A stretch of 7,878 nucleotides of DNA from Pyrobaculum sp. (GTDB taxonomy: Archaea > Thermoproteota > Thermoprotei > Thermoproteales > Thermoproteaceae): the NCBI GenBank assembly GCA_009903905.1, contig WYEI01000281.1, positions 1 to 7,878 of the forward strand, written 5' to 3'. The notes under the pieces were generated by a model. It worked only from the letters and a program-made list of their open reading frames with translations. It did no database searches and was not told the DNA's origin. The translations under genes were made by a program, and so were the position numbers. Below are positions 5,324 through 7,878 of this stretch, one piece after another (position 1 is the stretch's first letter; each line of letters begins with the position of its first letter).

Positions 5324-5746
5324 ATGGATATCTACCAGATACTGCAGACGCTACATGTATTGTTCGCCACTGTTTGGGTTGGGGGTCACATAACCTTGTT
5401 AATGGCGTATGGCGCCGAGCTCAAGCGCGGCACGACGAACCCTCTTCTGGACTTTGAGCGTCGGTACGAGAAGATTGGGCTACCCTCGCTTATTTTCGCG
5501 GCGGCCACCGGCGTGGCGATGCTATACGTCGGGTGGGGGAAGTGGCCTATGGCGGCGCATATAAAGATGGGTCTCTTCGTCATCCTAATTCTGATCGCCC
5601 TACACGCGCGGCTACGCCTAATACCTAGGCTCAAGAGGGGTAAGGACGTGGGGGGCCTGCTCCTCCTCCACGTGGCCGCCGTCACCGCGATCTCTATAGC
5701 TTTCGTGGTGCTGGGGGCGGCCATAAGGTTCGGGATGCCTCCCTAA
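5324..5746 (+). CDS. Four-helix CopD/HemJ-like membrane protein (copy 2), next to norZ
   Basis: A 140-residue protein with four membrane helices (about 6-29, 51-70, 79-98, 112-134). Helix 1 holds LHVLFATVWVGGH with His11, Trp18 and His22. A charged loop ERRYEKIGLP leads to helix 2 (SLIFAAATGVAMLYVG). Helix 3 opens with AAHIKMGL (His79, Lys81) and ends LHARLRLIPRL (His94). The order LH...W.G, R..., W...HIK, LH...R is that of the HemJ/CopD superfamily; HemJ is a haem-binding protoporphyrinogen oxidase of the same size. Without a search I cannot say whether this is a HemJ, a CopD-like protein or a separate haem-b protein. It is on the same strand as norZ with a 152-nt gap. Accessory roles for norZ (haem handling, electron entry) are inference. 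It is diverged from the copy at 1703-2095. Confidence 0.68.
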   Translation: MDIYQILQTLHVLFATVWVGGHITLLMAYGAELKRGTTNPLLDFERRYEKIGLPSLIFAAATGVAMLYVGWGKWPMAAHIKMGLFVILILIALHARLRLIPRLKRGKDVGGLLLLHVAAVTAISIAFVVLGAAIRFGMPP

Positions 5747-5768
5747 GTCTTTTGGTAGCCTTTCAATT

Positions 5769-5820
5769 GCACATATTGTCCTGTGGCGGCTGAGAGCCGC
5801 AACTGCGTGAGGCAATGTGC
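5769..5820 (+). ncRNA. Long imperfect hairpin, candidate structured RNA before norZ
   Basis: An outer stem pairs GCACAT (5769-5774) with ATGTGC (5815-5820), followed by TG/CA and CCT/AGG after small bulges. Inside, a perfect 6-bp stem GCGGCT/AGCCGC (5786-5791 and 5795-5800) closes a GAG loop, with an asymmetric internal loop (GUG against AACUGCGUG). It lies 22 nt after the stop of the CopD/HemJ-like gene and 78 nt before norZ, upstream of norZ's TATA-like box. It might be a 3' processing or termination structure of the upstream mRNA or an independent small RNA. The one-pocket shape resembles H/ACA-like guides, but no ACA box is in the right place. The strand is undecided. Confidence 0.4.
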
Positions 5821-5866
5821 CGATTAGTGGAAGGAGACGTAAGGCTGGTTTATGCGGTTAACCGGA

Positions 5867-5889
5867 AGCTTTTTCCCCCTCGGCGGGGT
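5867..5889 (+). promoter_or_regulatory. norZ promoter: TATA-like box and C5/G4 element
   Basis: A TATA-like AAGCTTTT (5867-5874) is centred about 28 nt before ATG 5899. Directly after it comes CCCCCTCGGCGGGG (5875-5888), an inverted C-run/G-run pair, then TTTTTATG. The palindrome-like element lies between TATA box and expected transcription start, where a repressor would block polymerase. The regulator is unknown, and the element could also be a short hairpin with no role. Confidence 0.4.
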
Positions 5890-5898
5890 TTTTATGTC

Positions 5899-7878
5899 AT
5901 GAAAAACGGGTGGACTTATCTGGTGGCTGGCGTAACCGTGTTGGTGTATATCGTATACATCGCCATGGCTGTCTGGACTTTTTACAACCTGCCGCCCATA
6001 CCCGAGAAGGTGGTGACTAAGAGCGGCCAGCTACTCTTCACTGCCCAAGACGTCATAGAGGGCAAAATCTTGGCTCAGAAATACGGGTTGCTGGACTACG
6101 GCTCGTTTCTGGGCTTCGGCGGCTACTTCGGCATAGACTACACCGCCTACACCATGAAGTTCTACGTAGACAAGGTCAAAGAGCTCAGAGGCCTCTCTCT
6201 GTCGGACGCCGACGTTAAGCAACTTTTGACACCCCAGCTCACCGCACGGTCCTCCTCGGTTTTTGCGCCGGCCTCTGGCGTGGCGGTGGTTAGCGACGAG
6301 TTCGGGAAGGCCTTTGGCGAGGCTGTCAATTTTTACGGGGAGCTCTTCGGCCCCAGGTCGGAGTCCACAGGCCTAAGGCCGAACCTCATCACGAACCAGG
6401 AGGAGGTCAGGAAGATCGTAGCCTTCTTCACATGGGGCGTCATGATTGCGATGGCTAACTACACAAACGGCTTTCCACATCTGCCAGGCATATTGGGCCC
6501 CAACATCCACGTCACGGTGGCCACGTGGGCTACCTTCTTCGTGATGCTTCTGGTCATCATGCCCCTTGCGGGGTACGTCATCATGAAGTTCCTTGACTAC
6601 TGGAAGGAGCCGAGGGTCACGCTTCAGCTTCCGCCTCCCGGCCCCGCCCAGAGGCTCGCCCTCATGGGCTTCGTGCTGGCGGTTCTGGGCCTCTCCGTGC
6701 AGGGGCTCCTCGGCGGCTACCTGATGCATAAATACACAGAGCCGGCGGAGCTCTACGGCATCTCCGGCATAAATAACATACTGCCCTTCAACGTGGCACG
6801 CGGCCTTCACTACAACCTAGCCATCCTCTGGATCGCCGTCTCCTGGGTCTCCTTCGCCCTCTTTGTGTTGCCCTACCTCGGCGTCCAGCTCAGCAGGGCA
6901 AGGGTTCTCGCCATACTCGGCGCCGGCGCCGTGACCGCCCTCGGCATATTGCTAGGCCTGTGGGCCTCCTACCTCCGCCTCCTGCCTGACCCCATCTGGT
7001 TCATCGTAGGGTCGCAGGGGAGGCCCGTCATAAGCCAAGGCACTTTCTGGCTGTTGCTGATTGCGGCTCTCCTGTTCTATCTATCGCTAACGGTGTGGAG
7101 GGCTTCCAAGACCTCGCCCGAGCCCATACAGCCCCTCGTCAAGATCCTGGCAATCGCCCTCGCCGGCACAGCCTTCGGGGCCTTCATGGGGGCCCTTCCC
7201 GTGGTGACGCCGTGGTGGCACTTCACTATCGACGAGTACTTCCGCTGGATCATCATCCACGCCTTCGTGGAGGGCTTCTGGCCCGCCATTGTCATCCCCA
7301 TCCTCTTGATCCTCTTCGTCATAGCCGGCATGGTGCCTCCGAAGATGGCCGTGGCGGCCGCCGGTCTCGACGCAGCGCTTGAAATAGTGACGGGCATGAT
7401 AGGGACTGCGCACCACTATTACTGGGGAGGCCAGCCCACCCTCTGGATGTACGTCGGCGCTGTGATGTCCACGCTGGAGGTCATACCCCTCGGCTTCCTG
7501 ATCGCATACACCATGGTGATGTGGAGGCGGGGCGAGTACAAGACGGAGCTCCAGAAGACGCTCCTCACCTTTGTGATGGTGGCCGCCTTCGGCGGCGCCA
7601 TAGGCGTCGTGGCTTTCGGCGCAGGTCTCATAAACATGCCCGTGGTGAACTACTACACTCACGGCTCCCAGGCCACCATGATCCACGCCCACCTAGCCAT
7701 GCCGCTGTCCTACGGCGTCCCCACAATGCTGATGTGGACCGTTGCGTTTTTCTTGGCGGGTGCCTTCGGCGAGGCGCATCTCCGCCGTCTGAGAATAGCC
7801 GTCGTCGTGATGGCAGTCGGCTTCTACCTCCAAGTACTGATTTCGCTTATGTTGCTCATGACCAACCAGTTCATCACC
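5899..7878 (+). CDS. norZ: Quinol-dependent nitric oxide reductase (qNOR), 3' end outside window
   Basis: An integral membrane haem-copper-superfamily enzyme with a non-haem iron (FeB), reducing 2 NO to N2O with quinol as electron donor. The window holds 660 codons with no stop; the family is about 750-800 residues. An N-terminal helix (5-28) leads to an extracytoplasmic domain with PPIPEKVVTKSG (32-43), GQLLFTAQDVIEGK and DYGSFLGFGGYFGIDYTAY (66-84). Then come TWG...NYTNGFP (178-193) and QGLLGGYL (268-275). Low-spin haem ligands are His304 (RGLHYNLAILWIA) and His598. Catalytic-site residues are His454 and Glu458 (HAFVEGF), His505-His506 (GTAHHYYWGG), Glu527 (STLEVIP), and haem b3 ligand His596 (IHAHLAM). 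Fusion of the NorC-like domain to the NorB core, with no haem-c CxxCH, marks the quinol type. Glu after VEGFW, usual in relatives, is Pro462 here. ATG 5899 is chosen because the ATG at 5894 meets a stop at once. A menaquinol NO reductase is known from Pyrobaculum aerophilum. Confidence 0.93.
   Translation, partial: MKNGWTYLVAGVTVLVYIVYIAMAVWTFYNLPPIPEKVVTKSGQLLFTAQDVIEGKILAQKYGLLDYGSFLGFGGYFGIDYTAYTMKFYVDKVKELRGLSLSDADVKQLLTPQLTARSSSVFAPASGVAVVSDEFGKAFGEAVNFYGELFGPRSESTGLRPNLITNQEEVRKIVAFFTWGVMIAMANYTNGFPHLPGILGPNIHVTVATWATFFVMLLVIMPLAGYVIMKFLDYWKEPRVTLQLPPPGPAQRLALMGFVLAVLGLSVQGLLGGYLMHKYTEPAELYGISGINNILPFNVARGLHYNLAILWIAVSWVSFALFVLPYLGVQLSRARVLAILGAGAVTALGILLGLWASYLRLLPDPIWFIVGSQGRPVISQGTFWLLLIAALLFYLSLTVWRASKTSPEPIQPLVKILAIALAGTAFGAFMGALPVVTPWWHFTIDEYFRWIIIHAFVEGFWPAIVIPILLILFVIAGMVPPKMAVAAAGLDAALEIVTGMIGTAHHYYWGGQPTLWMYVGAVMSTLEVIPLGFLIAYTMVMWRRGEYKTELQKTLLTFVMVAAFGGAIGVVAFGAGLINMPVVNYYTHGSQATMIHAHLAMPLSYGVPTMLMWTVAFFLAGAFGEAHLRRLRIAVVVMAVGFYLQVLISLMLLMTNQFIT

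Noticed and set aside
5088..5393. Open plus-strand frame of about 100 codons starting with TTG
   Set aside because: It runs through the T-rich gap and into the real gene at 5324 in another frame; the translation is Cys/Trp-rich without domains and its codon use is unlike neighbours.
6373..6810. Minus-strand open frames inside norZ (also 7077-7397 and 7087-7692)
   Set aside because: They are antisense to strongly conserved qNOR sequence and give His/Glu/Arg-rich, non-domain translations typical of GC-rich shadow frames.

Overview
The window looks like a piece of a hyperthermophilic crenarchaeal chromosome of the Thermoproteales, most likely Pyrobaculum or a close relative. The grounds are GC-rich coding sequence that still uses ATA (Ile) and AGG/AGA (Arg) heavily, an archaeal aIF2-beta tail, TATA boxes about 24-29 nt upstream of start codons (leaderless mRNAs), and a single-subunit quinol nitric oxide reductase. 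The genus is inferred from gene content and style; no database search was run.

Layout. Bases 1-944 (+) hold the zinc-ribbon end of aIF2-beta, overlapping an EamA/DMT-family transporter. A convergent minus-strand gene (1053-1469) encodes a small single-span membrane protein. From 1703 to 2173 a minus-strand four-helix CopD/HemJ-like membrane protein and a plus-strand uroporphyrinogen-III synthase (hemD-like) gene diverge from a compact intergenic region with a TATA box for each. The hemD-like frame is broken at a run of seven Gs and its 3' end is hard to read. It is followed by a polytopic membrane protein (3060-3757), also broken at a G-run, which overlaps a propeller-like soluble protein of unknown function (3729-4532). 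A minus-strand coiled-coil protein (4597-5076) carries a perfect 10-bp inverted repeat over its 5' end. A T-rich gene-free stretch (5077-5323) follows. Then come a second CopD/HemJ-like four-helix protein (5324-5746), a 52-nt structured element (5769-5820), and the nitric oxide reductase norZ (from 5899), which runs off the window end.

Functional theme. The recognisable right-hand genes concern respiration and haem: norZ reduces NO to N2O with quinol, hemD makes the tetrapyrrole precursor of all haems, and the two small four-helix proteins belong to a superfamily with haem- or copper-linked members. A denitrification/haem neighbourhood is a reasonable inference. The propeller-like protein, the six-helix membrane protein and the coiled-coil protein have no assignable role.

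Caution. Two adjacent genes each need the same correction, one extra G in a G-run. This could be base-calling error, true pseudogenes, or homopolymer slippage in the population. Instability of mononucleotide runs is known in Pyrobaculum aerophilum, so the broken frames should not be taken as dead genes without checking reads.
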